A stretch of 12,073 nucleotides of DNA from positions 1 to 12,073 of the forward strand of contig JAZNHG010000040.1 in assembly GCA_045576855.1 (NCBI GenBank). The letters run 5' to 3'. Origin of the DNA: Colimorpha sp045576855. Lineage in GTDB: Bacteria > Bacteroidota > Bacteroidia > Bacteroidales > P3. The notes under the pieces were generated by a model. It was not told the DNA's origin. It did not search any database and saw nothing but the letters and a program-made list of their open reading frames with translations. Position 1 is the first letter of the stretch; each line of letters begins with the position of its first letter. Of the stretch, positions 6,330-12,073 are shown piece by piece. A program made the position numbers and the translations under genes.

Positions 6330-6410
6330 CCATCTCCTACTCATCGACTACCCTACGTCTATCCATCCCCCAGCCGAGTAGGAGATGGGTAGGCGTAGGG
6401 TAGGGGATGG
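6330..6410. repeat. Cluster of 11-bp repeats forming interleaved inverted repeats
   Basis: Three contiguous plus-strand 11-mers of type GTAGGNGATGG lie at 6378-6388, 6389-6399 and 6400-6410. To their left, 6330-6373 is made of similar 11-mers on the opposite strand. This gives three exact inverted pairs: CCATCTCCTACTC (6330-6342) with 6376-6388, CTACCCTACG (6348-6357) with 6394-6403, and CCATCCCC (6363-6370) with 6403-6410. The pairs occur in the order A-B-C-A'-B'-C', so they cross rather than nest. Confidence 0.85.
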
Positions 6411-6537
6411 CAAGTCGAACGTAGGGCGTATCCAGCAGGCCGACCCCTGGCAGGGGGCGTGGCGGGGGGTGGTGTACGGGACAACGCCGGTACGGCAGAC
6501 CGCTTTCAGGTCAAAAAAGTTAAAAAATGATTTTTTC

Positions 6538-6568
6538 TTTGCCATTTTGGAAATTTAACTTATCTTTG
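6538..6568 (+). promoter_or_regulatory. Bacteroidota-type promoter of the small barrel gene
   Basis: TTTG at 6538-6541 (-33) and TATCTTTG at 6561-6568 (-7) are separated by 19 nt, matching the TTTG-N19-21-TAnnTTTG consensus of the primary sigma factor. The predicted start lies near 6575, leaving an AT-rich leader of about 55-60 nt. The flanks TTTGCCAT and TATCTTTGCATTT are repeated exactly at the next promoter (7153-7188). Confidence 0.85.
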
Positions 6569-6632
6569 CATTTGGAAAAAAGAAAAAAAGTACAATTAAA
6601 GAAAGTATTAACATTTTAAAAATCAAACAGAA

Positions 6633-7097
6633 ATGAAGAAAATCATCATTGCAATCGTCGCCGTTTTTGCCATGAGCACTGCGGCCAACGCACAGATTCA
6701 GGACTTGGGTCTCCGTCTTGGTGGCGGTAACTCTTTCGGCGGTGAAATCAGCGCCATGTGGGGCCTCGGTGGCAACCGCTTGGAGACCGACCTCGGCTGG
6801 GACAGCTACGCCGACCACTGGTCGCACATCGGCCTCTCCTGCACCTATCAGTGGACTGGCAGCATCGCCGGTGAGTTTGGCTGGTTTGCCGGTCTCGGTG
6901 CCAACCTCGGTCTCTACATGGGCGACGCTGTTGACGATGCTTTCGGCCTGGCCGTCAATGTGCAGGGTGGTATTGAGTGGAATCCTGGTGCAATTCCCTT
7001 CCAGTTCACGCTCGATGTGCGTCCCGCCTGGCATCTCCTTGGTGAGCACACCGGTTTCGGCTGGGGCCTTGCCCTCGGTATCCGCTACCGCTTCTAA
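6633..7097 (+). CDS. Small outer-membrane beta-barrel protein
   Basis: This is a 154-aa protein with a clear signal peptide (residues 1-20, ending ANA before Q21). The mature part of about 134 residues is Gly- and aromatic-rich with alternating hydrophobic strands, for example LGLRLGGGNSFGGEISAMWG and FGWFAGLGANLGLYMG. It ends in IRYRF with the terminal Phe characteristic of outer-membrane barrels. The size suggests about eight strands. The start follows an AT-rich leader with no clear Shine-Dalgarno site, normal for the phylum. It is a single-gene unit with its own promoter and a strong terminator. No specific function can be assigned. Small barrels of this kind are often abundant structural or stress-related outer-membrane proteins. 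Confidence 0.88.
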   Translation: MKKIIIAIVAVFAMSTAANAQIQDLGLRLGGGNSFGGEISAMWGLGGNRLETDLGWDSYADHWSHIGLSCTYQWTGSIAGEFGWFAGLGANLGLYMGDAVDDAFGLAVNVQGGIEWNPGAIPFQFTLDVRPAWHLLGEHTGFGWGLALGIRYRF

Positions 7098-7119
7098 GCG
7101 ACACGTTCGCACAACACAT

Positions 7120-7155
7120 GTTGCCCTTCCCGTGCGGGGAGGGCAACTTTTTTTT
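7120..7155 (+). terminator. Intrinsic terminator after the small barrel gene
   Basis: A 12-bp stem (GTTGCCCTTCCC at 7120-7131 with GGGGAGGGCAAC at 7136-7147, one G-U pair) carries a GTGC tetraloop and is followed by eight T residues (7148-7155). It begins 23 nt after the stop codon. Its T-run merges with the -33 element of the next promoter. Confidence 0.93.
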
Positions 7156-7183
7156 GCCATGTCGCGAAAAGTGTGTATCTTTG
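7153..7183 (+). promoter_or_regulatory. Bacteroidota-type promoter of the ROK / GH92 operon
   Basis: TTTG at 7153-7156 and TATCTTTG at 7176-7183 have a 19-nt spacer, as at the promoter 600 bp upstream. Transcription would start near 7190, giving a leader of about 18 nt before the ROK kinase ATG at 7208. The -33 TTTG uses the last T residues of the preceding terminator. Confidence 0.85.
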
Positions 7184-7207
7184 CATTTCAAAAATTTAAT
7201 GTAAGAT

Positions 7208-8146
7208 ATGAAGTATTCTATTGGAGTAGACATGGGTGGCACCAACACCGACCTGGGTCTGGTGACCGAAAACGGCAATATCGTGCAGCGTCGCAACCTG
7301 CCGACCAACGCTTACACTGAGTTTGAACCCTACATCAAGGATATGATGCACGTAGTGGATGAAATGCTTGAGGCCCAGCGTGCTATCGACGGCGAGGCAG
7401 TGCATCTGGACGGCATCGGCGTCGGTGCCCCGAACGGCAACTTCTACACCGGTTGCGTGGACAACGCCCCCAACCTGACGATGAAGGGTGTGCTCGACTT
7501 CGGCCGGGAGATACACAAGTACCGCGACGTGACCGTGGTGCTCAGCAACGACGCCAATGCAGCCGCCTATGGCGAATATGTCTACGGTGGCGCCCGCGGC
7601 ATGAAGCACTTCATCATGTTCACCCTCGGCACCGGTGTGGGCAGCGGCATTGTCATCGACGGCAAGTTGGTGCACGGCTCTACCGGCGCCGCCGGCGAGC
7701 TGGGCCATGCCATCCTCTACCAGCACGGGCGCAAATGCACCTGCGGCCGCGAGGGCTGTCTGGAGACCTACACCTCGGCCCGCGGTATTGTGCAGACCTA
7801 TTGCGAGCTGAAGGGCATTCCTGTCAGCCCCGATGTGACCAGCAAGATGATTGGCGAGCTGGCCCACCAGGGCGACCCGGTGGCACTGAAGACGTGGGCC
7901 ACCGTGGCTGACCAGCTGGGTCTGGCGATGGCCAACGCCGTCACCTTCTCCGCACCCGAGGCTATCTTCCTCATGGGCGGCCCCGCCCAGGTGGGCGAAC
8001 CCCTGCTGAAACCCCTGCGCGAAGCCTTCGACCGCTACCTGCTCAACATCTTCCAGGGCTCGTGCTCCATCCGTATGAGCGAGCTGAAAACCAACGAGGT
8101 GGCCATCCTGGGTGCCGCCGCACTGATTAAGATGCCCAGAAACTAG
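7208..8146 (+). CDS. ROK family sugar kinase (glucokinase / mannokinase type)
   Basis: This is a 312-aa cytoplasmic kinase of the ROK family, predicted to phosphorylate a hexose at O6 with ATP. Seen in order: the phosphate-binding loop DMGGTNT (8-14), the catalytic Asp115 in SNDANAAAYGE (113-123), the second glycine-rich ATP motif LGTGVGSGI (140-148), the ROK signature region with E164 and H167 (GELGHAI), the zinc cluster CTCGREGCLE (177-186) and the C-terminal nucleotide-site motif LMGGPAQ near residue 255. Length is normal for the family and nothing is missing. It starts the operon that continues with a GH92 mannosidase 43 nt downstream, so mannose is a likely substrate along with or instead of glucose. 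The substrate cannot be read from sequence alone. Confidence 0.93.
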   Translation: MKYSIGVDMGGTNTDLGLVTENGNIVQRRNLPTNAYTEFEPYIKDMMHVVDEMLEAQRAIDGEAVHLDGIGVGAPNGNFYTGCVDNAPNLTMKGVLDFGREIHKYRDVTVVLSNDANAAAYGEYVYGGARGMKHFIMFTLGTGVGSGIVIDGKLVHGSTGAAGELGHAILYQHGRKCTCGREGCLETYTSARGIVQTYCELKGIPVSPDVTSKMIGELAHQGDPVALKTWATVADQLGLAMANAVTFSAPEAIFLMGGPAQVGEPLLKPLREAFDRYLLNIFQGSCSIRMSELKTNEVAILGAAALIKMPRN

Positions 8147-8189
8147 GCGGGAGCGTCACGCTGGAGCTACTACATAATCCGGAAACAAG

Positions 8190-10919
8190 ATGAAACGTAC
8201 ATTACTTCTGCTGGCTGTAGCCTTGCTTGCAGCCTCGTGCAGCGACAAGCCGCTGTCCTCCTATGTCAACCCCCTGGTGGGTACCGACGGGCACGGACAC
8301 ACGTTCCCGGGGGCCATTGTGCCCTTCGGACAGATACAGCCCAGTCCCGACACACGACTCAGCGGGTGGGACGGCTGCGGCGGCTACCACTACAGCGACG
8401 ACACCATCTACGGCTTCAGCCATACCCACCTCAGCGGCACCGGCTGCGAGGACTACGGCGATGTGCTGCTGATGCCGGTGAGTGGAGAGTGGATAGCGGA
8501 GAGCGGAGAGTGGAGAGAGGCATACAAGAGCCATTTCAGCCACAAGAACGAGACCGCCAAGGCCGGATACTACAAGGTGCTCCTCGACAGGAACAAGACA
8601 ATCGTGGAGCTGACGGCCGACCGCCGTGTGGCGTACCACGCCTATACCTTCATGGACGATCACAGCAATGCCTTCGTCATCGACCTGCGACACCGCGATG
8701 TGCTGCTCAGCGGCAGGATTATGCTGCGGGACGGCATGCTGGTGGGCTGGCGCGAGAGCTCGGCGTGGAACCCTGACCAGCACCTGCATTTCGCCATCCG
8801 CGGCAATGTGGACCTGACCAATGTGCTCTTCAACGAGGATTCCACCGGCGCCGTTGTCTTCCTGCCCGACGGCACCAAGCGGCTGGAGCTGCAGGTGGCC
8901 ATCAGTGGTGTGGACATCGAGGGCGCCATAGGCAACCTCATCACCGCCAAGCACAGCGACTTCGAGAGCGCCCGCCGCGCCGCGGACCGCACCTGGGAAC
9001 AGGCGCTGGGCAGGCTGAAGGTGGACGGTGGCTCGAAGGAGCAGCGCCGCTGCTTCTACACTGCACTCTACCACTGCATGACGGCTCCTTACCTGTGGAG
9101 CGACGAGGACGGCCGCTACCGCGGTACCGACAACAAGATACACGTGGTGGACGAGGGCAGGGAAGTGTACACCGTGTTCTCGCTTTGGGACACCTACCGC
9201 GCGCTGCACCCGCTGCTGACGCAGATTGAGCCGGAGCGCACGGTGGACTTTGTCTACACAGCCATGAAGAACTACGAGCAAGGCGGCGAACTGCCCATGT
9301 GGGAGTTGGCCAGCCACGAGACGCACTGTATGATTGGCTACCACGCGATGCCGATGATGCTCGAAGCCTATATCCATCTGGCCGAGCCCGACGGCAGCCT
9401 GGCCGGCTACACGCCGAAGCAGATGCTCGAAGCAATGGTGGCCACCAGCAACCGCACCGAGGCCCACCGCACCTACGGAGCGCAGGGTTACCTCAGCTCC
9501 GAGATAGACAACGAGAGCGTAAGCAAAACCCTGGAGTACGCCTACGACGACTGGTGCATAGCCCAGATGGCCGAGCTGGCTGGCGACAGCGCCACGGCAC
9601 GCACCTACTGGATACGCAGCCAGAGTTGGCAGAACATCATAGACAGCAACAACTTTGCCCACGCCAGGCGCAACGGAGGCTGGGTGACGCCATTCGACCC
9701 CACCGAGGTCAACAACCACTACACCGAGGCCAACAGCTGGCAGTACAGCACCTATGTGCCGCACGATGTGGACGCTTGGGTGGACTTCATCGGTGGCAAG
9801 GCCGAGGCCATCGCGTTCCTGGACAGCCTCTTCGAGGGGCACAACAGCATGAGTGGACGCGACCAGGCCGACGTTACTGGGCTGATAGGCATGTACGCCC
9901 ACGGCAACGAGCCGTCACACCATGCCGCATGGCTCTACTCGCTGCTGGGCCAGCCCGAGAAGACCAAGCGGTATGTGCACCGCATACTCAACGAGCTCTA
10001 CACCAGTGCGCCCGACGGCCTCTGCGGCAACGAGGACTGCGGCCAGATGAGTGCCTGGTATGTGCTGGCCGCGATGGGTATGTACGAGGTGTGCCCCGGC
10101 AGCGACGTGTGGGTGGAGACAGAGCCTCTGCTCAAGGTGGAGGGCTTCGAGCGGAAGCCCCTGGCCGTGGTGCTGACAGACCAGAAGTGCCCCGACAGCC
10201 TCCGCATCACCCCGGTGCCTGTGGCCGGCGACTGGCAGATGCGCTACACGGGCGAGAGCCACGATGTATCTCTTGCGGTGCCGCATTGCCCCGAGGCCAA
10301 GATATACTACGCCACCCTTGACCACAAGTATTTCCGTGAGCCGTACAGCGGACCGGTGGCTACGGCCAACATGCTGTCGGCCTATGCCGAGAGCGAGGGC
10401 CGATTGCGTAGCCAGCATGTGGACATGCGCTATTCGCGCGTGCAGACCGACAAGCATGTCACCTACCTCACGCAGCCCGCGCCGCAGTACACCGAGAACG
10501 GCCCCGAGGGCATGGTGGACGGCATACTCGGCACCACCAACTACCGCATCGGCGGTTGGCAGGGCTGGCAGGAGGACATGGTGGCCGTGGTGGAACTGGA
10601 GCAGTCGCAGACGGTGCGCTCCGTAGGGGTCGACTGCTTGGAGCAGATGCGCTCGTGGGTCTTCTTCCCGCGCGGCGTCACGGTGGAATACAGTCTCGAC
10701 GGCGAGCAGTGGAGCACCTACGGCAGCGTGCTGAACAACCGCTTCCCAGCCATCCATCCGCGCCAGGAGGAGAGCACGCAGCACACCTTCGAGGTGACGG
10801 GTTCGGCCCGGGCCAAATATATCAAGATTACTGCCCGCAACTATGGCCCGCTGCCCGACTGGCACGTCAGTGCCGGCGAGCAGGCGTGGATATTCGTCGA
10901 TGAAATAATAATAAAATGA
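8190..10919 (+). CDS. GH92 family alpha-mannosidase, lipoprotein with C-terminal F5/8-type domain
   Basis: This is a 909-aa protein that releases alpha-linked mannose from high-mannose glycans or mannans, as known for GH92 exo-mannosidases. The N-terminus is a lipoprotein signal peptide with Cys17 (AASC-S), so the enzyme is membrane-anchored in the periplasm or on the surface. GH92 signatures: YVNPLVGTDGHGHTFPGA (25-42), GYHYSDDTIYGFSHTHLSG (65-83), FSLWDTYRALHPL (330-342), YTEANSWQYSTYVPHD (511-526) with the candidate catalytic acid E513, and GNEDCGQMSAWYVLAAMG (613-630), supplying acidic active-site residues. Residues about 770-909 (DGILGTTNYRIGGWQG..., VTVEYSLDGEQW, KYIKITARN) resemble an F5/8 type C / CBM32-like domain. 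Heptamer repeats encode a loop at about residues 98-109. It lies 43 nt after the ROK kinase and overlaps the next gene by 4 nt. Confidence 0.95.
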   Translation: MKRTLLLLAVALLAASCSDKPLSSYVNPLVGTDGHGHTFPGAIVPFGQIQPSPDTRLSGWDGCGGYHYSDDTIYGFSHTHLSGTGCEDYGDVLLMPVSGEWIAESGEWREAYKSHFSHKNETAKAGYYKVLLDRNKTIVELTADRRVAYHAYTFMDDHSNAFVIDLRHRDVLLSGRIMLRDGMLVGWRESSAWNPDQHLHFAIRGNVDLTNVLFNEDSTGAVVFLPDGTKRLELQVAISGVDIEGAIGNLITAKHSDFESARRAADRTWEQALGRLKVDGGSKEQRRCFYTALYHCMTAPYLWSDEDGRYRGTDNKIHVVDEGREVYTVFSLWDTYRALHPLLTQIEPERTVDFVYTAMKNYEQGGELPMWELASHETHCMIGYHAMPMMLEAYIHLAEPDGSLAGYTPKQMLEAMVATSNRTEAHRTYGAQGYLSSEIDNESVSKTLEYAYDDWCIAQMAELAGDSATARTYWIRSQSWQNIIDSNNFAHARRNGGWVTPFDPTEVNNHYTEANSWQYSTYVPHDVDAWVDFIGGKAEAIAFLDSLFEGHNSMSGRDQADVTGLIGMYAHGNEPSHHAAWLYSLLGQPEKTKRYVHRILNELYTSAPDGLCGNEDCGQMSAWYVLAAMGMYEVCPGSDVWVETEPLLKVEGFERKPLAVVLTDQKCPDSLRITPVPVAGDWQMRYTGESHDVSLAVPHCPEAKIYYATLDHKYFREPYSGPVATANMLSAYAESEGRLRSQHVDMRYSRVQTDKHVTYLTQPAPQYTENGPEGMVDGILGTTNYRIGGWQGWQEDMVAVVELEQSQTVRSVGVDCLEQMRSWVFFPRGVTVEYSLDGEQWSTYGSVLNNRFPAIHPRQEESTQHTFEVTGSARAKYIKITARNYGPLPDWHVSAGEQAWIFVDEIIIK
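8482..8516. repeat. Heptamer repeat array inside the GH92 gene
   Basis: Five consecutive 7-mers (GTGGAGA, GTGGATA, GCGGAGA, GCGGAGA, GTGGAGA) occupy 8482-8516. They encode SGEWIAESGEW (98-108), directly after the conserved GDVLLMP strand, where GH92 proteins normally vary in length. The reading frame is intact. Confidence 0.85.
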
Positions 10920-11143
10920 ATATGAAGAAGAAACTGATACTGCCCTTGGTGGCCTGCGCGGCCCTGATGCTGGCCTCGTGCGACGGCAAACTGTGCTACT
11001 GCTACGAGAGCACCGCCCAGGGAGTCTACGAAAGCGAACTGTACCTCAACTCCGACACGCCCTGCAACTCCATGAACACCACCACGCGTGGCTGTGTGGA
11101 GAGCAACGAGCGCATGCCCACAGGCGATATAGCCTACAAGTAA
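10916..11143 (+). CDS. Small cysteine-rich lipoprotein, function unknown
   Basis: This is a 75-aa protein. The start ATG at 10916 overlaps the GH92 stop as ATGA; a second Met two codons on (10922) is an alternative start. The signal peptide MNMKKKLILPLVACAALMLASC ends in a good lipobox (LASC, Cys22). The mature part of about 54 residues contains four more Cys (27, 29, 50, 60), which could form two disulfides in the periplasm or on the surface. No family was recognised. The overlap suggests coupled translation with the mannosidase and possibly a helper role, such as complex formation or glycan contact, but nothing in the sequence proves this. It is the last gene before a 930-bp gene-free region. 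Confidence 0.75.
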   Translation: MNMKKKLILPLVACAALMLASCDGKLCYCYESTAQGVYESELYLNSDTPCNSMNTTTRGCVESNERMPTGDIAYK

Positions 11144-11267
11144 GCCGAGGAGTGCGGCGCGCGGCGGCGTGCGCCAGCCACCCTTTGGGTCGCCCCTTCG
11201 GGGCTCCGCGCCAGCCCATTGCGAGCTTTCTGCGACGGGTCGCTATCCTGAATGCACCCCTGTCTCT
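11144..11267. other. GC-rich gene-free segment with short hairpins after the operon
   Basis: This segment lies directly after the small lipoprotein gene. It contains a GGCGC...GCGCC stem (about 11155-11174), GCCCC-TTC-GGGGC (11192-11204) and a direct repeat GCGCCAGCC (11171-11179 and 11208-11216). Neither hairpin is followed by a T-run, so these are not classical intrinsic terminators, though they may protect or end the transcript. At 11251-11280 a degraded copy of the palindrome found in the adjacent repeat units begins (AATGCACCCCT ... AGGGGCATT). Confidence 0.5.
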
Positions 11268-11319
11268 GAGGGGCATTTGGAGATGTACTGCTGGACTATT
11301 GTGTATTTTGTGCAAACTG

Positions 11320-11453
11320 AATGCTCCCCTGGGACAGGGGAGCTGGCGCGAAGCGACTGAGGGGAGGAGAGACACATGCGGGCCCCGAGGCATGCACAGA
11401 CGCATATCCACCCCTCACCCCTGAGGGGAGCTCCCCTGTCTCAGGGGAGCATT
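11320..11453. mobile_element. MITE-like palindromic element, copy 1
   Basis: The terminal inverted repeats are 25 bp (11320-11344 and 11429-11453) and match at 24 of 25 positions; each is itself a hairpin of the form CTCCCCTG-3 nt-CAGGGGAG. A second inner inverted repeat follows (TGAGGGGAGG at 11358-11367 with CCACCCCTCA at 11408-11417, one mismatch). No transposase and no obvious target-site duplication were seen. The motif GGGGAGCTGGCGCGAAGCGACTGAGGGG resembles dispersed repeats I recall from gut bacterial genomes, but this was not checked. Confidence 0.6.
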
Positions 11454-11550
11454 TGGATTACCGCTCCGTCCCGAATAATATCTTGCCAGCCTGCCTCGGA
11501 GGGGCATTTGGAGATGTACTGCCGGACTATTGTGTATTTTGTGCAAACAG

Positions 11551-11684
11551 AATGCTCCCCTGGGACAGGGGAGCTGGCGCGAAGCGACTGAGGGGTGGAA
11601 AGACACATGCGGGCCCCGAGGCATGCACAGATGCATATCCACCCCTCACCCCTGCGGGGAGCTCCCCTGTCTCAGGGGAGCATT
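11551..11684. mobile_element. MITE-like palindromic element, copy 2
   Basis: This is the second copy of the 134-bp element, with terminal repeats at 11551-11575 and 11660-11684 (24 of 25 matched). Its inner inverted repeat is perfect: TGAGGGGTGG with CCACCCCTCA, where copy 1 has one mismatch. It was copied as part of the 231-bp tandem duplication rather than by independent insertion, because the flanks are duplicated too. Confidence 0.6.
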
Positions 11685-11807
11685 TGGATTACCGCTCCGT
11701 CCCCAATAATATCTTGCCAGCCTGCCTCGGGGGAGTATTTGGGGCGCATTAACATTATTTAATAATTTTCCACTTGACAAATCCAACTGCACGCTGAGGG
11801 GAGTTGA

Positions 11808-11877
11808 GTTGGCAGTTGATAGTTGGCAGTGGGCAGTGGGCAGTTGGCAGTGTTCAGTTGACAGTGGGCAGTGGGTA
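11808..11877. repeat. Ten-copy heptamer array GTTGGCA / GTGGGCA
   Basis: Ten contiguous 7-mers of form GTKGGCA and close variants run without a phase break from 11808 to 11877. The same family in reverse complement (CTGCCAA) forms part of tsaD at 5752-5772. Confidence 0.92.
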
Positions 11878-11889
11878 ATTGTCTGGTAT

Positions 11890-11917
11890 TCATCATTCAT
11901 CACTCATCATTCATCAT
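11890..11917. repeat. Four-copy heptamer array TCATCAT
   Basis: Four contiguous units (TCATCAT, TCATCAC, TCATCAT, TCATCAT) occur 12 bp after the previous heptamer array. They are intergenic. Confidence 0.88.
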
Positions 11918-11944
11918 TATCTACACTTCCGCCCTAACAAGGGT

Positions 11945-12005
11945 CATCCTACCACCATCCTACCATCAACCTACCACCATCCTACCACCATCCTACCACC
12001 ATCCT
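11945..12005. repeat. 11-bp tandem repeat CATCCTACCAC
   Basis: Five complete units are in strict 11-bp phase (11945, 11956, 11967, 11978, 11989), plus six bases of a sixth. Units 1, 4 and 5 are identical, and units 2 and 3 differ at one position each. Read on the other strand the unit is a rotation of GTAGGATGGTG, similar to the GTAGGNGATGG 11-mers at 6330-6410. Confidence 0.92.
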
Positions 12006-12073
12006 TGCATTTTAACATTTCGGAAGCTGTTTTGACGGGTCGGAGAATGTGTGATGCCGGAACGCTGCCGGAG
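12006..12073. other. Window end, no feature recognised
   Basis: These last 68 bases carry no open frame or promoter that I can support. A short imperfect GCCGGAACGCTGCCGG palindrome near the edge may belong to something outside the window. Confidence 0.4.

Larger units (their letters stand above)
6147..6632. other. Divergent intergenic region between tsaD and the small barrel gene
   Basis: This 486-bp stretch separates leftward tsaD from the rightward outer-membrane protein gene, and no credible gene was found in it. From left to right it holds a tsaD -7 element close to the ATG, an unremarkable AT-rich part (about 6165-6325), the 11-mer inverted-repeat cluster (6330-6410), a GC-rich part of unknown nature (about 6411-6510) that includes the compact palindrome CCCCTGGCAGGGG, and an AT-rich promoter and leader (about 6511-6632). 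Short open frames here lack start context and protein-like composition. Confidence 0.7.
11268..11729. repeat. Tandem duplication of a 231-bp unit
   Basis: Unit 1 is 11268-11498 and unit 2 is 11499-11729, aligned with a constant offset of 231 and no gaps. I count 7 differences, about 97% identity. After unit 2 the sequence GGAGTATTTGG (to about 11742) looks like the diverged start of a third unit. Each unit contains one 134-bp palindromic element plus 97 bp of other sequence. No open frame in it has protein-like composition. Confidence 0.95.

Noticed and set aside
6348..6545. 65-aa minus-strand frame in the tsaD upstream region
   Set aside because: It would start within the promoter of the barrel gene, crosses the 11-mer repeat cluster, and shows no domain or signal.
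8202..9902. 566-aa minus-strand frame opposite the GH92 gene
   Set aside because: It is a shadow of a gene with unmistakable GH92 motifs; the His/Val/Ala-rich composition is an antisense artefact.
11321..11752. 143-aa plus-strand frame across the 231-bp repeats, with a repeated peptide
   Set aside because: The peptide repeat merely reflects the DNA duplication (231 is divisible by 3); there is no start context, and the palindromic structure explains the sequence better.
11646..11903. 85-aa minus-strand frame across the tail repeats
   Set aside because: It is made almost entirely of translated heptamer repeats and part of the 231-bp unit.
11268..12005. CRISPR array
   Set aside because: Repeats are either 231 bp in direct tandem or 7-11 bp without spacers; there is no repeat-spacer pattern and no cas gene.

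Overview
The window looks like a chromosomal segment of a GC-rich member of the Bacteroidota, most likely Bacteroidales. Supporting signs are promoters of the TTTG / TAnnTTTG type, AT-rich leaders without clear Shine-Dalgarno sequences, a PorP/SprF-family outer-membrane protein, a PD40/OmpA protein of a Bacteroidota-type family, lipoprotein and signal-peptide exports, and a GH92 mannosidase beside a ROK sugar kinase. The genus cannot be fixed from this sequence. No rRNA, tRNA, CRISPR array, transposase or phage gene was seen.

Left half (1-6146, all genes on the minus strand). Reading in the direction of transcription: tsaD (tRNA t6A synthesis, 6146-5079), a PorP/SprF-like protein (5082-4096), a PD40-repeat/OmpA-like exported protein (4111-2546), an ECF sigma factor (2484-1993), a one-pass membrane protein that is probably its anti-sigma partner (1996-1364), and an exported protein with a beta-helical head and an outer-membrane barrel (1354-74). 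The first three overlap one another (4 nt and 16 nt). The last three form a second tight unit (4-nt overlap, then 9 nt) behind a plausible ECF-type autoregulated promoter. A strong hairpin at 8-60 closes the left side.

Middle (6147-6632). A 486-bp divergent intergenic region holds a tsaD promoter very close to its ATG, a cluster of 11-bp repeats arranged as interleaved inverted repeats, and a textbook Bacteroidota promoter for the rightward gene.

Right half (6633-11143, plus strand). A small 154-aa outer-membrane barrel protein has its own promoter and intrinsic terminator. A second promoter, partly merged with that terminator, drives a ROK kinase, a 909-aa GH92 alpha-mannosidase lipoprotein and a tiny cysteine-rich lipoprotein that overlaps the mannosidase by 4 nt. 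The logic is glycan trimming at the cell surface or periplasm followed by cytoplasmic sugar phosphorylation.

Tail (11144-12073). No credible gene. It is a pile-up of repeats: two tandem 231-bp units (97% identical), each holding a 134-bp element with 25-bp terminal inverted repeats, followed by a 10-copy heptamer array, a 4-copy heptamer array and a 5.5-copy 11-mer array.

The most unusual theme of the window is that short tandem repeats with periods of 7, 9 and 11 bp occur both between genes and inside four protein-coding genes. They form the hydrophobic core of the PorP signal peptide, a linker of the putative anti-sigma factor, an extra loop in the normally highly conserved TsaD, and a loop in the GH92 enzyme. 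The 9-mer occurs in two genes in opposite orientations, and one heptamer family occurs both in tsaD and in the tail.
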